Shown here piece after piece: positions 17,287-26,626 of a stretch of DNA of 64,000 bases. The number at the start of each line of letters is the position of its first letter. Within the stretch, counting starts at the first letter, position 1. Under the pieces are notes generated by a model. That model was not told the origin of the DNA. It saw nothing but the letters and a program-made list of their open reading frames with translations, and searched no databases. The translations under genes were made by a program, and so were the position numbers. Source of the DNA: Pseudoalteromonas shioyasakiensis (GTDB lineage: Bacteria; Pseudomonadota; Gammaproteobacteria; Enterobacterales; Alteromonadaceae). The stretch covers positions 434,001 through 498,000 of the forward strand of contig NZ_CP077771.1 in the NCBI RefSeq assembly GCF_019134595.1, given 5' to 3'.

Positions 17287-19314
17287 ATGAAGTTTAAAAC
17301 GTCTTTAGCACTGCTTGCAGCAGCTAGCTTTTACAGCCATGCAGGAGCTAGCAATACCTTTCAACTTGAAAATGTTTTTGATCTTGAATACGCCAACCAA
17401 ATAGAAATGACAAAAAATGGCGATACAATTTACTTTGTGCGTAATCGCATGGATATCAAAAGCGACCGTAAAGTCAGTAATATTTGGTCAGTAAACCCAG
17501 ATGGTAAAACCATGCTACCGCTAACGTCTGGCGTGCATATGGACTACTCTCCGGTATTGTCGCCAGATGAAACTCGTTTAGCGTTTATTTCTACCCGAGA
17601 TGGTAGCAGCCAAATCTATGTAAAATGGTTAAAAACCGGTAACGTAGCAAAAATTAGTAACCTAACGCAAAGCCCTGGCGGATTAACTTGGACGCCAGAT
17701 GGCAAACAATTGGTGTTTAGCCAGTTTGTGCCAGCAAAATCAGCAAGCCCAATTTCTTTACCGGGTAAGCCTGAAGGCGCTAAGTGGGCACAGCCAGCTA
17801 AATATATTGACGATACCTATTACCGTGCCGATGGCGGTGGCTACTCTGAAAAAGGCTATCGTCACTTTTTTATCATCAGTGCAACGGGCGGCAATGCACG
17901 TCAATTGAGCGCTGGTGATTTTGACCATGGTGGTGCTATTAGCTTTAACGAAAAAGGCGATGCGTTTTATTTTTCGGCTAATCGTCATGAAGACAATGAA
18001 TTACACCCAACTGAATCTGAAATTTATAAACTTAGCTTAGCGGATCGTTCAATTACCCAAATAACAGACCGTAAAGGCCCAGATTCACGCCCTAAAGTCT
18101 CTCCAAATGGTCGCTACCTGGCATACACAGGCTATGACGACAAAAAGACTAACTATGAAAACAGCGACATTTATTTACTTGATTTGAAATCAGGAAAAAC
18201 CTCAGTACTCACTGCTGATTTAGACCGAAGTGTCGAAAGCATTAAATGGGATGATAGCGGCAGAGGTCTTTATTTTAGCTACGATAGTGAAGGTAAAACA
18301 CACCTAGCTTACCAGCCGCGTAGTGGTAAACATAAGGTGATTACCTCAGAGATTGGTAGTGTCGCCTTTGGTCGCCCATATTCAGGTGGTGACTTTGATG
18401 TGAGCGAAGATGGCGAAGTTGCATTCACACTTGCAGATACCCAGCGCCCAGCTGATGTAGCATTAATTAAGCGCGGTAAAACCGCGCGTTTAACGCAATT
18501 AAACGAAGATGCACTGGGCGACAAAGAGCTGGCTAAGGTTGAAGAAATTTGGGTTAAATCAAGCCACGACGGTTTGGCTATTCAAGGTTGGATTGCTTAC
18601 CCACCGGGTTTTGATAAAAACAAAAAGTACCCACTTGTATTAGAGATCCACGGCGGTCCTGTTGCAAACTACGGCCCTCACTTTAGTCCTGAAGTACAAC
18701 TATACGCAGCCAAAGGTAATGTTGTACTTTATATGAACCCGCGCGGCAGTGACTCATATGGTAAAGAGTTTGCGCAAACAATTCATCATAACTACCCAAG
18801 TAATGACTTTGATGACTTAATGACAGGTGTTGATGCTGTCATCAATAAAGGCTTTATTGATGAGAGTAAGTTGTTTGTTACCGGCGGTTCAGGTGGTGGT
18901 GTTTTAACTGCATGGATTGTAGGTCATACAGACCGCTTTGCAGCAGCTGTTGTTGCTAAACCTGTTATCAATTGGATCAGCTTTGTACTAACTGCTGACT
19001 TCTACCCTTTCTTTGCTGACTATTGGTTCCCAGGTAAGCCATGGGACAATATTGAGCATTATATGAAGCGCTCTCCAATTAGCTATGTGGGCAATGTGAA
19101 AACACCAACTATGCTGTTAACTGGCGAATCAGACTATCGCACCCCGATTTCTGAAACCGAGCAATTTTACCAAGCATTAAAGCTACAAGGTGTTGATACA
19201 GCAATGGTGCGTATTCCTAATGCCTCACATGGTATTACCGCTCGCCCATCAAACCTGATGACCAAAGTCGCCTATATTCAATGGTGGTTTGATAAGAACA
19301 GTGGAAATGATTAA
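17287..19314 (+). CDS. Exported S9 family peptidase (acylaminoacyl/prolyl oligopeptidase type)
   Basis: A 675-residue serine peptidase. A signal peptide (MKFKTSLALLAAASFYSHAGA) is followed by a beta-propeller with TolB/WD-like repeats (LTWTPDGKQLVFS, RPKVSPNGRYLAYTGYD) and a C-terminal alpha/beta hydrolase domain. The triad is visible: Ser in GGSGGGVLTAW (about residue 538), Asp in GESDYRTP (about 617), His in NASHGIT (about 648). These enzymes cleave short peptides. AAGGAA precedes the ATG. It is divergent from the VOC gene and followed by a long repeat region. Confidence 0.9.
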   Translation: MKFKTSLALLAAASFYSHAGASNTFQLENVFDLEYANQIEMTKNGDTIYFVRNRMDIKSDRKVSNIWSVNPDGKTMLPLTSGVHMDYSPVLSPDETRLAFISTRDGSSQIYVKWLKTGNVAKISNLTQSPGGLTWTPDGKQLVFSQFVPAKSASPISLPGKPEGAKWAQPAKYIDDTYYRADGGGYSEKGYRHFFIISATGGNARQLSAGDFDHGGAISFNEKGDAFYFSANRHEDNELHPTESEIYKLSLADRSITQITDRKGPDSRPKVSPNGRYLAYTGYDDKKTNYENSDIYLLDLKSGKTSVLTADLDRSVESIKWDDSGRGLYFSYDSEGKTHLAYQPRSGKHKVITSEIGSVAFGRPYSGGDFDVSEDGEVAFTLADTQRPADVALIKRGKTARLTQLNEDALGDKELAKVEEIWVKSSHDGLAIQGWIAYPPGFDKNKKYPLVLEIHGGPVANYGPHFSPEVQLYAAKGNVVLYMNPRGSDSYGKEFAQTIHHNYPSNDFDDLMTGVDAVINKGFIDESKLFVTGGSGGGVLTAWIVGHTDRFAAAVVAKPVINWISFVLTADFYPFFADYWFPGKPWDNIEHYMKRSPISYVGNVKTPTMLLTGESDYRTPISETEQFYQALKLQGVDTAMVRIPNASHGITARPSNLMTKVAYIQWWFDKNSGND

Positions 19315-19485
19315 CGACATCGAGCGAAGCGAGAACGTTTCATTTGCGCAAGGTGAACTGATTTCGTGACGCGGTTTCGTTTAACTTATCTCAAATTGTA
19401 TTAAGCGCGGCTTTATGCCGCGTCATTTAATAAAACCATAACGCGGGGTAAACCCGCTGCTACTTTCTAACTTTCCTCTTTCTAA

Positions 19486-19530
19486 CTTTTGAATTTCAAT
19501 CTGATAGCTGACGGCTGAAAGCTGATAGCT
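19486..19530 (+). repeat. 38-bp direct repeat with heptamer units (right copy)
   Basis: Right partner of the repeat at 16712-16749, ending in units GCTGACG, GCTGAAA and GCTGATA. Confidence 0.8.
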
Positions 19531-19539
19531 CTCTTTTTC

Positions 19540-19556
19540 TGTAAACCCCCTTTACA
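19540..19556. repeat. 17-bp dispersed palindrome TGTAAA-S5-TTTACA
   Basis: TGTAAACCCCCTTTACA. One of five copies with perfect arms in the window; intergenic. Confidence 0.85.
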
Positions 19557-19617
19557 GTCAAAATGTGAGTAACTCCTTACATACATTTTTCAAATATCGG
19601 ACATTAATCCAAAAGCA

Positions 19618-19785
19618 GTTAGTAAAAAATCGGTTTATAGCCAAAATCAGTAACTTGAGTTAGTAAAAAATCGGTTTGTGCCGCTAAAAACCTAGCTTCA
19701 GTTAGTAAAATTTTGGTTTGTAAGGATGTTGAGTTGGTAAAAAATCGGTTTATGGCTTGAGTGAGTTAATAAAAAATCGGTTTAT
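19618..19785 (+). repeat. Five spaced copies of GTTAGTAAAAAATCGGTTTA
   Basis: Five 21-bp copies start at 19618, 19659, 19701, 19733 and 19765, separated by unrelated spacers of about 11-21 bp. The conserved core is GTTAGTAAAA followed by ATCGGTTT, with small variants (GTTGG, GTTAA, TTTTGG). The first half is the same as in the GTTAGTAAAW-N3-TGATCY word found elsewhere in the window. Spacer sequences are not repeated, so this is not a simple tandem array. Confidence 0.85.
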
Positions 19786-19899
19786 AAATCGCAAGATTTT
19801 ACAAAACAGCATTAAATTGCCGTTTATATGACCTAATTTTAGCCATTCTAGAGGCTGTAATCAGGCAATAAGCCCTAAATTAAGGCTCATAAGGCGGAG

Positions 19900-20002
19900 G
19901 TAGTTAAATCCTGATCTAAAATTCTTAGGCTGGTAAATGCGTGATCTGTATTTTTATAAAGCTAGTAAATGGCTGATCCAAGACTTGGTTAAAGAGTGAT
20001 CC
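19900..20002 (+). repeat. Four diverged copies of the GTTAGTAAAW-N3-TGATCY word
   Basis: Diverged copies end in TGATCT or TGATCC at 19900-19917, 19929-19947 (GCTGGTAAATGCGTGATCT), 19961-19979 (GCTAGTAAATGGCTGATCC) and 19984-20002. Together with the five copies just upstream they form the densest cluster of this family. Confidence 0.7.
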
Positions 20003-20061
20003 GAACTACGATGTGCGAGGTAGCAGATTTTACATCACGTCCTAGAACCTAGAGCCTGACG

Positions 20062-20257
20062 GCTGACGGCTGACGGCTGATGGCTGATGGCTGATGGCTG
20101 ATGGCTGATGGCTGAAAGCTGACGGCTGATGGCTGATGGCTGAAAGCTGACGGCTGATGGCTGAAAGCTGACGGCTGATGGCTGATGGCTGAAAGCTGAT
20201 GGCTGAAAGCTGATGGCTGAAAGCTGATGGCTGAAAGCTGACGGCTGAAAGCTGATG
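20062..20257 (+). repeat. Heptanucleotide tandem array, 28 units of GCTGANR
   Basis: Twenty-eight uninterrupted 7-bp units, each GCTGATG, GCTGACG or GCTGAAA, occupy 20062-20257, with a degenerate unit before and a partial unit after. The unit types are interleaved rather than in blocks. Because 7 is not a multiple of 3, the array stays open in some frames and creates a false 84-residue frame on the minus strand. Short versions occur at 2279, 15875, 16726, 19500 and 37654. Confidence 0.95.
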
Positions 20258-20267
20258 GCTACAAATG

Positions 20268-20287
20268 AAAAAGGGCCCGAAGGCCCC
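20268..20287 (-). terminator. Terminator of aceA
   Basis: On the minus strand a GGGCC/GGCCC stem with a TTCG loop is followed by TTTTT, 43 bp after the aceA stop codon and directly beside the heptamer array. Confidence 0.9.
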
Positions 20288-20329
20288 TAACAACATTATT
20301 GAATAGCTATAAAGGAAATTACAACTTGG

Positions 20330-21931
20330 TTAGAACTGGTTCATGGTATTTGCTTCACCACCGGCTTTAAGCGCATTTTCACCAGAGAAGTACTCTTTAT
20401 GAGTATCACCAATGTTAGAACCTGCTAGGTCTTGGTGTTTCACTGATGCTTGCTCACGGCGGATTTCTTGACGTTGTACGTCGCGAACATACGCTAGCAT
20501 ACCTAGGTCACCGAAATAGCCTTCTGATAGAATATCAGTGCTTAGCGCCGCTGTATGGTAAGTTGGTAACGTGATTAAGTGATGGAAGATACCCGCTTCA
20601 CGTGCACCATCTTTTTGGAAGTTTTGTACAAGTACGTCTGCTGCCGCTGCAAGCTCTGTGTCATCCATTTCTGGAGCCATTAATGCTTTATTGTCATCGA
20701 TACTTGGGTAAGCAGATAGGTCTTTACCTTGTTCTTGCCACTCAGCATATACTTGCTCACGGAATTTAAGTGTCCAGTTGAACGACGGTGAGTTGTTGTA
20801 TACCAGCTTAGCATTTGGTACTTGCTCTTTAACGCGGTTTACAAGCTCAGCGATTTGTTTAACGTTTGGCTTTTCTGTTTCAATCCACAGTAAGTCTGCG
20901 CCTGATTGTAAGCTAGTTACACAGTCAAGAACTACGCGGTCTTTCTCTGTGCCTTCACGGAACTGGTATAAACCATTATCTAAACGTGTTGGTTTGCAAA
21001 GCTGACCATTCAGCTTCATTGCTGTGTCGCCTTCGTTTAAGTCATCTACACTGTTTACTGGTGTTGTTTCTAGGAACGACGTGTATTGGCTAGCAAGGTC
21101 ACCAGGTGTTTTAGATACAGGCACTTTTTGAGTAAGGCTTGCACCTAATGAGTCAGTACGTGCAACGATAACGCCGTTATCAATACCAAGCTCTAAGAAT
21201 GCGTAACGAACAGCGTTAATTTTTGCTAGGAAATCTTCATGCGGAACAGTTACTTTACCAGCTTGGTGACCACATTGTTTTGCGTCAGATACTTGGTTCT
21301 CGATTTGGATAGCACATGCACCCGCTTCAATCATCTTTTTAGCAAGTAGGTAAGTTGCTTCTTCGTTACCAAAACCCGCATCGATGTCAGCAATAATTGG
21401 CACAACATGGCTTTCAAAGTTGTCGATTTTATCTAATGCAGCTTGAACGTCACCACCGTTTGCTTTCGCTTGGTCTAGGTCTTTGTAAAGATGGTCAAGC
21501 TCACGTGCATCAGCTTGCTTTAAGAAAGTGTAGATTTCTTCGATTAGCGCTGGAACAGATGTTTTTTCATGCATACTTTGGTCTGGTAATGGGCCAAACT
21601 CAGAGCGAAGTGCCGCAACCATCCAGCCACTTAGGTATACATAGCTGCGTTTAGTTGTTTTGTTATGACGTTTAATTGCCATCATCATTTGTTGTGCAGT
21701 GAAACCATGCCAACAACCTAATGATTGTGTGTATTGGCTGTGGTCAGCATCATAGGCTGCCATGTCTGCTCGCATAATGTCTGCAGTGTATTGAGCAATG
21801 TCTAGACCCGTACGAAAACGGTTTTGTAAGCGCATACGGCTTGCGTATTCTGGGTTGATTGACTGCCACGTTTTGCCTTGTGTTTGACATAAAGTAGCTA
21901 AGTTATCGGTTTCGCGTTGATATGTTGTCAT
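20330..21931 (-). CDS. aceA: Isocitrate lyase, long form
   Basis: A 533-residue isocitrate lyase, longer than the roughly 430-residue Escherichia enzyme and like the long form in Pseudomonas and Acinetobacter. Visible motifs are VPIIADIDAGFGN (metal-binding Asp), EAGACAIQIENQ and the active-site loop KQCGHQAGKV, in which the catalytic Cys is kept and the usual KKCGH reads KQCGH. It splits isocitrate to glyoxylate and succinate in the glyoxylate shunt. AAGGA lies seven bases before the ATG. It is divergent from malate synthase G, so both halves of the shunt share a 229-bp control region. I see no aceK beside it. Confidence 0.97.
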   Translation of the reverse strand: MTTYQRETDNLATLCQTQGKTWQSINPEYASRMRLQNRFRTGLDIAQYTADIMRADMAAYDADHSQYTQSLGCWHGFTAQQMMMAIKRHNKTTKRSYVYLSGWMVAALRSEFGPLPDQSMHEKTSVPALIEEIYTFLKQADARELDHLYKDLDQAKANGGDVQAALDKIDNFESHVVPIIADIDAGFGNEEATYLLAKKMIEAGACAIQIENQVSDAKQCGHQAGKVTVPHEDFLAKINAVRYAFLELGIDNGVIVARTDSLGASLTQKVPVSKTPGDLASQYTSFLETTPVNSVDDLNEGDTAMKLNGQLCKPTRLDNGLYQFREGTEKDRVVLDCVTSLQSGADLLWIETEKPNVKQIAELVNRVKEQVPNAKLVYNNSPSFNWTLKFREQVYAEWQEQGKDLSAYPSIDDNKALMAPEMDDTELAAAADVLVQNFQKDGAREAGIFHHLITLPTYHTAALSTDILSEGYFGDLGMLAYVRDVQRQEIRREQASVKHQDLAGSNIGDTHKEYFSGENALKAGGEANTMNQF

Positions 21932-22160
21932 AATAAAATCCTTCGAACGGGTTATCTATTTTTTGTTAGTGAGAGTGGCTACTTGGCGTTTGCTTCGTAG
22001 CGCTTAATTCAACATTAGGCGGATTTTTCGGATTTAGTAAATTTATAGTTGTTATTGCCACTATATTTTTAGTGAATGGTAAATAGCCTGCTTATTAGCC
22101 TTTTTTACGATATGGTTGAACCATGAATGATCAAATTAAGCTCGTTTAAAGGACATTATT

Positions 22161-24335
22161 ATGACCACTCTCTCACTTAACGGTTTAAGCGTTGATCAAC
22201 AACTTGCACAGTTTGTTGAGCAGCAACTTTTACCTGGAACAGGCATTAGCACAGACACTTTTTGGCAAGGTTTTGCTAATATCGTCAATGAATTAACGCC
22301 AATCAATCGTGCGCTTTTAGAAAAACGCGAACAACTGCAAGCTAAGATTGATGACTACCATAAGCAGCAGCCGGTATGGGATGCGGCTAACTATCAAGCA
22401 TTCCTTGAAGAAATTGGCTACCTCGTTCCTGAGCCAACTAGTTTCAGCATAGAAACAGAGCAGGTTGAGCCTGAAATCGCAAGCACTGCAGGGCCGCAGC
22501 TTGTTGTGCCAGTAAGCAATGCACGCTTTGCCTTAAATGCAGCAAATGCTCGCTGGGGCTCTTTGTATGATGCGTTATACGGCACTGATGTATTAAGTGA
22601 AGATGACGGCGCTGAAAAAGGCTCTACATACAACCCTGTACGTGGCTTTAAAGTGATGGCTTACGCCCGCCAGTTCCTCGATAAAGCATTGCCTTTAGCA
22701 AATGGCTCACATATCGAAAGCACCAGCTATTCGGTGGTAAATAATGAGCTTTTAATCACATTACGTGACAGTAGTCAGGTTCGTTTAGCAAACCCTGAAC
22801 AACTTATTGGCTACCAAGGTGAAGCGCAAAACCCAAGCGCTATCTTACTGAAAAATAATGGCTTACATGTAGAACTGCAAATAGACCATCATCATCCAAT
22901 CGGCCAAGCAGATAAAGCAGGCCTTAAAGATGTATTACTTGAAGCAGCCCTTACAACGATTATGGACTGTGAAGATTCTGTTGCTGCAGTTGATGCCGAA
23001 GACAAAGTAAACGTTTATCAAAACTGGCTTGGTTTAATGCAAGGTAATCTAGTAGAAGCATTTAACAAAGGCGGTAAAACCATTGAGCGTCGTTTAGCAC
23101 AAGACCGCCAATATCAAAGTGTAAATGGCGAAACAATCACACTAAAAGGCCGTAGCATGATGTTTGTGCGTAATGTTGGCCACTTAATGACTAACCCAGC
23201 TATCCAAGACAGCGAAGGCAATGACGTGTTTGAAGGCATTATGGATGCCATTATCACTAGCACCGCAGCACTTCATGACTTAAAAGGCACAGGTAGCCTT
23301 AAAAATTCAACGGCCAATAGCATTAATATTGTTAAACCAAAAATGCATGGCCCAGAAGAAGTGGCATTTACAAATACTCTATTTACACGTGTGGAGCAGC
23401 TGTTAGGCTTACCAGTTAACACCATTAAAATGGGTATTATGGATGAAGAACGCCGTACATCAGCTAACTTAAAAGCCTGTATTTTCGAAGCTAAAAAGCG
23501 TGTTGTATTCATCAATACCGGCTTCTTAGACCGCACTGGTGACGAAATTCATACTTCAATGCAAGCAGGTGTAGTACTGCCAAAAGGCGCTATTAAACTT
23601 GAGCCTTGGATCAGCGCATACGAAGACCGTAACGTAGATATTGGTCTTGCAACTGGCCTTAGTGGTAAAGCACAGATAGGTAAAGGCATGTGGCCAATGC
23701 CAGATAAAATGGCGTTAATGATGGAACAAAAAAGTGGTCACCCGAAAAGTGGTGCAAATACCGCGTGGGTGCCCTCTCCTACTGCTGCAACACTGCATGC
23801 CATGCATTATCATGATATTGATGTATTTGCCTGTCAAAAAGCGCTTATGGATCGCAAAGAAGCAAGCCTTACAAGCTTACTCACTCCGCCGCTTATGAAA
23901 GATGCCAGCAGCTTAAGCAAAGAAGATATTCAAGCCGAACTTGATAACAATGCACAGGGTATTCTAGGTTATGTTGTGCGTTGGATTGACCAAGGTATTG
24001 GTTGCTCAAAAGTACCAGACATCAACCATGTCGGCTTAATGGAAGACCGTGCCACACTGCGTATTTCAAGCCAGCACATGGCCAACTGGCTGTATCATGG
24101 CGTTTGTTCTGAAGAGCAAATTAGAAAAACCATGGCACGCATGGCGAAAGTTGTTGATGGTCAAAATGAAGGTGATCCGGCCTACAATAATATGGCTGAT
24201 TCAGCCGAAACTTTAGCACAAAGCGTTGCTTATCAAGCAGCTTTAGCCCTTGTATTAGAGGGAGTTAAACAACCTAGTGGCTATACTGAACCATTATTGC
24301 ATGCGTTCCGTATAAAGTATAAGTCGTTAAATTAG
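22161..24335 (+). CDS. glcB: Malate synthase G
   Basis: A 724-residue malate synthase of the G type, which is a single long chain, unlike the shorter A type. Motifs include [45 protein letters not shown], the [15 protein letters not shown] segment and [13 protein letters not shown]. It condenses glyoxylate with acetyl-CoA to malate. AAAGGA precedes the ATG. With the divergent aceA it completes the glyoxylate shunt, allowing growth on acetate or fatty acids. Two strong hairpins follow it. Confidence 0.97.
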   Translation: MTTLSLNGLSVDQQLAQFVEQQLLPGTGISTDTFWQGFANIVNELTPINRALLEKREQLQAKIDDYHKQQPVWDAANYQAFLEEIGYLVPEPTSFSIETEQVEPEIASTAGPQLVVPVSNARFALNAANARWGSLYDALYGTDVLSEDDGAEKGSTYNPVRGFKVMAYARQFLDKALPLANGSHIESTSYSVVNNELLITLRDSSQVRLANPEQLIGYQGEAQNPSAILLKNNGLHVELQIDHHHPIGQADKAGLKDVLLEAALTTIMDCEDSVAAVDAEDKVNVYQNWLGLMQGNLVEAFNKGGKTIERRLAQDRQYQSVNGETITLKGRSMMFVRNVGHLMTNPAIQDSEGNDVFEGIMDAIITSTAALHDLKGTGSLKNSTANSINIVKPKMHGPEEVAFTNTLFTRVEQLLGLPVNTIKMGIMDEERRTSANLKACIFEAKKRVVFINTGFLDRTGDEIHTSMQAGVVLPKGAIKLEPWISAYEDRNVDIGLATGLSGKAQIGKGMWPMPDKMALMMEQKSGHPKSGANTAWVPSPTAATLHAMHYHDIDVFACQKALMDRKEASLTSLLTPPLMKDASSLSKEDIQAELDNNAQGILGYVVRWIDQGIGCSKVPDINHVGLMEDRATLRISSQHMANWLYHGVCSEEQIRKTMARMAKVVDGQNEGDPAYNNMADSAETLAQSVAYQAALALVLEGVKQPSGYTEPLLHAFRIKYKSLN

Positions 24336-24375
24336 CCACTACACAACTCCCCTTCGAGTTCCATGTGTCGTTCAT

Positions 24376-24400
24376 AGCAGCCCAAGGGCTGCTTTTTTTT
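24376..24400 (+). terminator. Terminator of glcB
   Basis: A GC-rich hairpin AGCAGCCC-AA-GGGCTGCT followed by a run of T, about 40 bp after the glcB stop. Confidence 0.93.
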
Positions 24401-24467
24401 GACTAATATCAATTGAAATCATAACGACAGTGAATAGCCACCATTCATGGCATAATAAAAATCTATT

Positions 24468-24502
24468 AAAAAAGGGGCATTTGTTACCAAATGCCCCTTT
24501 TT
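24468..24502. terminator. Bidirectional terminator between glcB and the yebC-family gene
   Basis: A 13-bp perfect stem AAAGGGGCATTTG / CAAATGCCCCTTT with a TTAC loop, flanked by A-run and T-run so that it can act in both directions. It lies 20 bp after the stop of the minus-strand gene. Confidence 0.92.
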
Positions 24503-24522
24503 ACATTCTAATTTTTTAAAAA

Positions 24523-25248
24523 TTAGTTTTTGACAATCGCATTGTGATAAACGTTTTGAACGTCATCACAGTCATCAAGCATAGAAATAAACTTTTCAAA
24601 GTTTGCGATATCATCTGGATCAGTGATGTCTGTATGAACTTGTGGAACAAACGTGATTTCGTCTACTTCAAAGTTAATACCTTCAAATGCTTCTTCAAGG
24701 GCTGTTTTTGCTTTGTAGTACTCAGTATGTGGAGCGAATACTGACACTTTGCCGTCTTCTACTTCTACATCAGTTACGTCTACATCAGCCATCATTAACG
24801 CTTCAAGTACAACTTCGTCGTCATCACCTTCAAAGCCTAAAACAGCGAAGTGATCGAACATATGCGCAACACAACCCGGTGTGCCAATTTTTGAATCTGT
24901 TTTTGTAAACGGTAAACGTACATCTTTGATAGTACGGTTAGGGTTATCAGTTAAACAGTCTACAATTACCATACAGTTACCTGGGCCATAGCCTTCGTAA
25001 CGTGCTGGAGAATAGTCTTCCCCTGCTCCACCGGCTGCTTTTTTGATTGCATTATCGATTACGTGTGCTGGAACTTGGTCTCTTTTTGCACGCTCAATAA
25101 TACGTTTTAGCGCTTGGTTAACTTCTGGATCTGGTTCGCCATTTTTAGCAACAACGTAGATTTCTTTACCGTACTTAGAATTTACTTTAGTTTTTGCATT
25201 GGCTGTTTTAGCCATGGCGTTTTTGCGGACTTCAAATGCTCTGCCCAT
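24523..25248 (-). CDS. YebC/TACO1 family protein, YeeN-type
   Basis: A 241-residue protein with the family's N-terminal basic segment, the [19 protein letters not shown] block and the [20 protein letters not shown] and NRTIKDVR blocks. The start [14 protein letters not shown] and an acidic C-terminal stretch ending in DDVQNVYHN resemble Escherichia YeeN more than YebC, and the gene is not beside ruvC. The family was long labelled transcriptional regulators; members are now also tied to translation, including relief of ribosome stalling. A GAGG precedes the ATG. Confidence 0.88.
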   Translation of the reverse strand: MGRAFEVRKNAMAKTANAKTKVNSKYGKEIYVVAKNGEPDPEVNQALKRIIERAKRDQVPAHVIDNAIKKAAGGAGEDYSPARYEGYGPGNCMVIVDCLTDNPNRTIKDVRLPFTKTDSKIGTPGCVAHMFDHFAVLGFEGDDDEVVLEALMMADVDVTDVEVEDGKVSVFAPHTEYYKAKTALEEAFEGINFEVDEITFVPQVHTDITDPDDIANFEKFISMLDDCDDVQNVYHNAIVKN

Positions 25249-25380
25249 CTTATGCCTCTATGAATACATTTGATAATTGCCGATATTTTAGCAACTCATG
25301 ACGGCTTGGGCTAGTACTAGGACATTTTGAAAAATAAAAAACTAACAATTAATCTCAGGAAAAATAAAAAACAAGGCTAT

Positions 25381-25998
25381 TTAACATAACACCTTATTTT
25401 CTTGGAATGAGTCAACCAAAGTAGGTAGTTCTGAAAAATGATGCATTACATAATCGGCCTGATTCGCATACTCAGGAATTTCATCTGGTGCGTACAAGCA
25501 AGCACGCATATTGGCATTATGCGCAGCCTGAATATCAAATAAGTAATCGCCAACATAAAGTAACTCTGATTGATCAAGCTCCCATAATGTCGCAATCGCA
25601 TTTAAAGCACTTGGATCAGGCTTAGCTGGCGCATCAGAGCGAGTCAGCACAGTCTCTATTGGTAAGGGGTTATTCTTTAATTTAATAGCAGCTGCACGGT
25701 CGTAGTTACGAGTCACAATCGCCATCGGGATGTTATTTTCTTTCAGTCTCGTAATAGCCTCAGCAACGCCTGGTAATAAATGAGCGTGTTGTGCATCTAT
25801 GAGTTCGTGCTGATGAACAATATTCATCGCTTCTTCACGCATGTAAGGCGAAGGTAATGATGCAATGTAAGCAAGTAAGTCATTCTCAACAGGACAGCCT
25901 ACCTGCGCTTTGATCAATGAAAAATCTAACTCTGATGAAACCAAAGTACCATCTAAGTCAAAGATTACACCACGGATATTGTTGTCATGGATAGTCAT
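25381..25998 (-). CDS. HAD-family hydrolase (phosphoglycolate-phosphatase-like)
   Basis: A 205-residue HAD phosphatase with all four motifs: DLDGTLVS (nucleophile Asp, about residue 15), AIVTRNYD (motif II Thr), APAKPDPS (motif III Lys), and VGDYLFDIQAA (motif IV Asp pair). The C1-type helical cap lies between motifs I and II. Substrate is unknown; phosphoglycolate or a sugar phosphate is typical. AGGGA lies close to the ATG. Monocistronic by position. Confidence 0.88.
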   Translation of the reverse strand: MTIHDNNIRGVIFDLDGTLVSSELDFSLIKAQVGCPVENDLLAYIASLPSPYMREEAMNIVHQHELIDAQHAHLLPGVAEAITRLKENNIPMAIVTRNYDRAAAIKLKNNPLPIETVLTRSDAPAKPDPSALNAIATLWELDQSELLYVGDYLFDIQAAHNANMRACLYAPDEIPEYANQADYVMHHFSELPTLVDSFQENKVLC

Positions 25999-26122
25999 AT
26001 AAATCCCTGTATATGAGAATTGGGAAAATTTTGAAGCCCATTAATAAGATAGTTTACGAAATGGGTTAATTAAAGGATCAAAGGATTAAAAAACGAACTT
26101 TTTTAATCCTTTAGGATTGCTA

Positions 26123-26626
26123 TTACTCTGGATTGACCGACTCAAACCTTGCCTCAAGCCAAGTATCATCTTGGCTAAAGGTCAGTGTTTTTACCTTTCC
26201 TTTGCCTTCAATGTTTACCATATTCACTTGTGCTGGCCATAGGTCACGAAGTGCTCCGTTGCTCATACGAATGCCATGAATTCCCTCAGGTATCGTGACT
26301 TCTTGATAAACCCAAAAGAATTTACCATCAACTTGCGCACCCACATCTTTAAGCTCAAGTGGTTTGCCGCCTAAAGTTTGTAGAGCAATATGTGACTCAA
26401 CATAATCAGCAAAACGCTTTTGATCTTCTTTATTACTTAAGATATCAGCATTGCCGTCAAACAAATGTTCAACGGCGTGTTCTGTATCATGTAAATAAAA
26501 ACGATGCATCAGCTCTATGTTGTTGGTGCGTTTATTAAATAACACGGTAGTCACAGACGCTTTTAACTGGTGCGCCATGCTTGGCGCACTCAGTAATAAA
26601 GCAAAAATAATGGCTGCAAAGCGCAT
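26123..26626 (-). CDS. Exported DUF6702-like protein
   Basis: A 167-residue protein with a signal peptide (cleaved after SMAHQ or just before) and a beta-rich mature domain. The pattern HQLKASVTTVLFNKRTNNIELMHRFYLHD near the start and IRMSNGALRDLWPAQVNMVN later matches small periplasmic proteins called DUF6702. Function is unknown. Its ATG overlaps the stop of the M1 peptidase gene by one base (TAATG), so the two are translationally coupled and probably work in the same compartment. Confidence 0.75.
   Translation of the reverse strand: MRFAAIIFALLLSAPSMAHQLKASVTTVLFNKRTNNIELMHRFYLHDTEHAVEHLFDGNADILSNKEDQKRFADYVESHIALQTLGGKPLELKDVGAQVDGKFFWVYQEVTIPEGIHGIRMSNGALRDLWPAQVNMVNIEGKGKVKTLTFSQDDTWLEARFESVNPE

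Noticed and set aside
19618..19785. CRISPR-like array (21-bp repeats with spacers)
   Set aside because: Repeats diverge, spacers are 11-21 bp and uneven, and no cas genes are nearby; related copies are dispersed singly elsewhere.
20062..20257. CRISPR array
   Set aside because: The units are 7 bp and contiguous with no unique spacers, and no cas genes are present.
20042..20296. 84-residue minus-strand open frame made of repeating Gln-Leu-Ser-Ala-like units
   Set aside because: It is the translation of the 7-bp tandem array; the period (21 bp) keeps the frame open by chance, and there is no ribosome-binding site.
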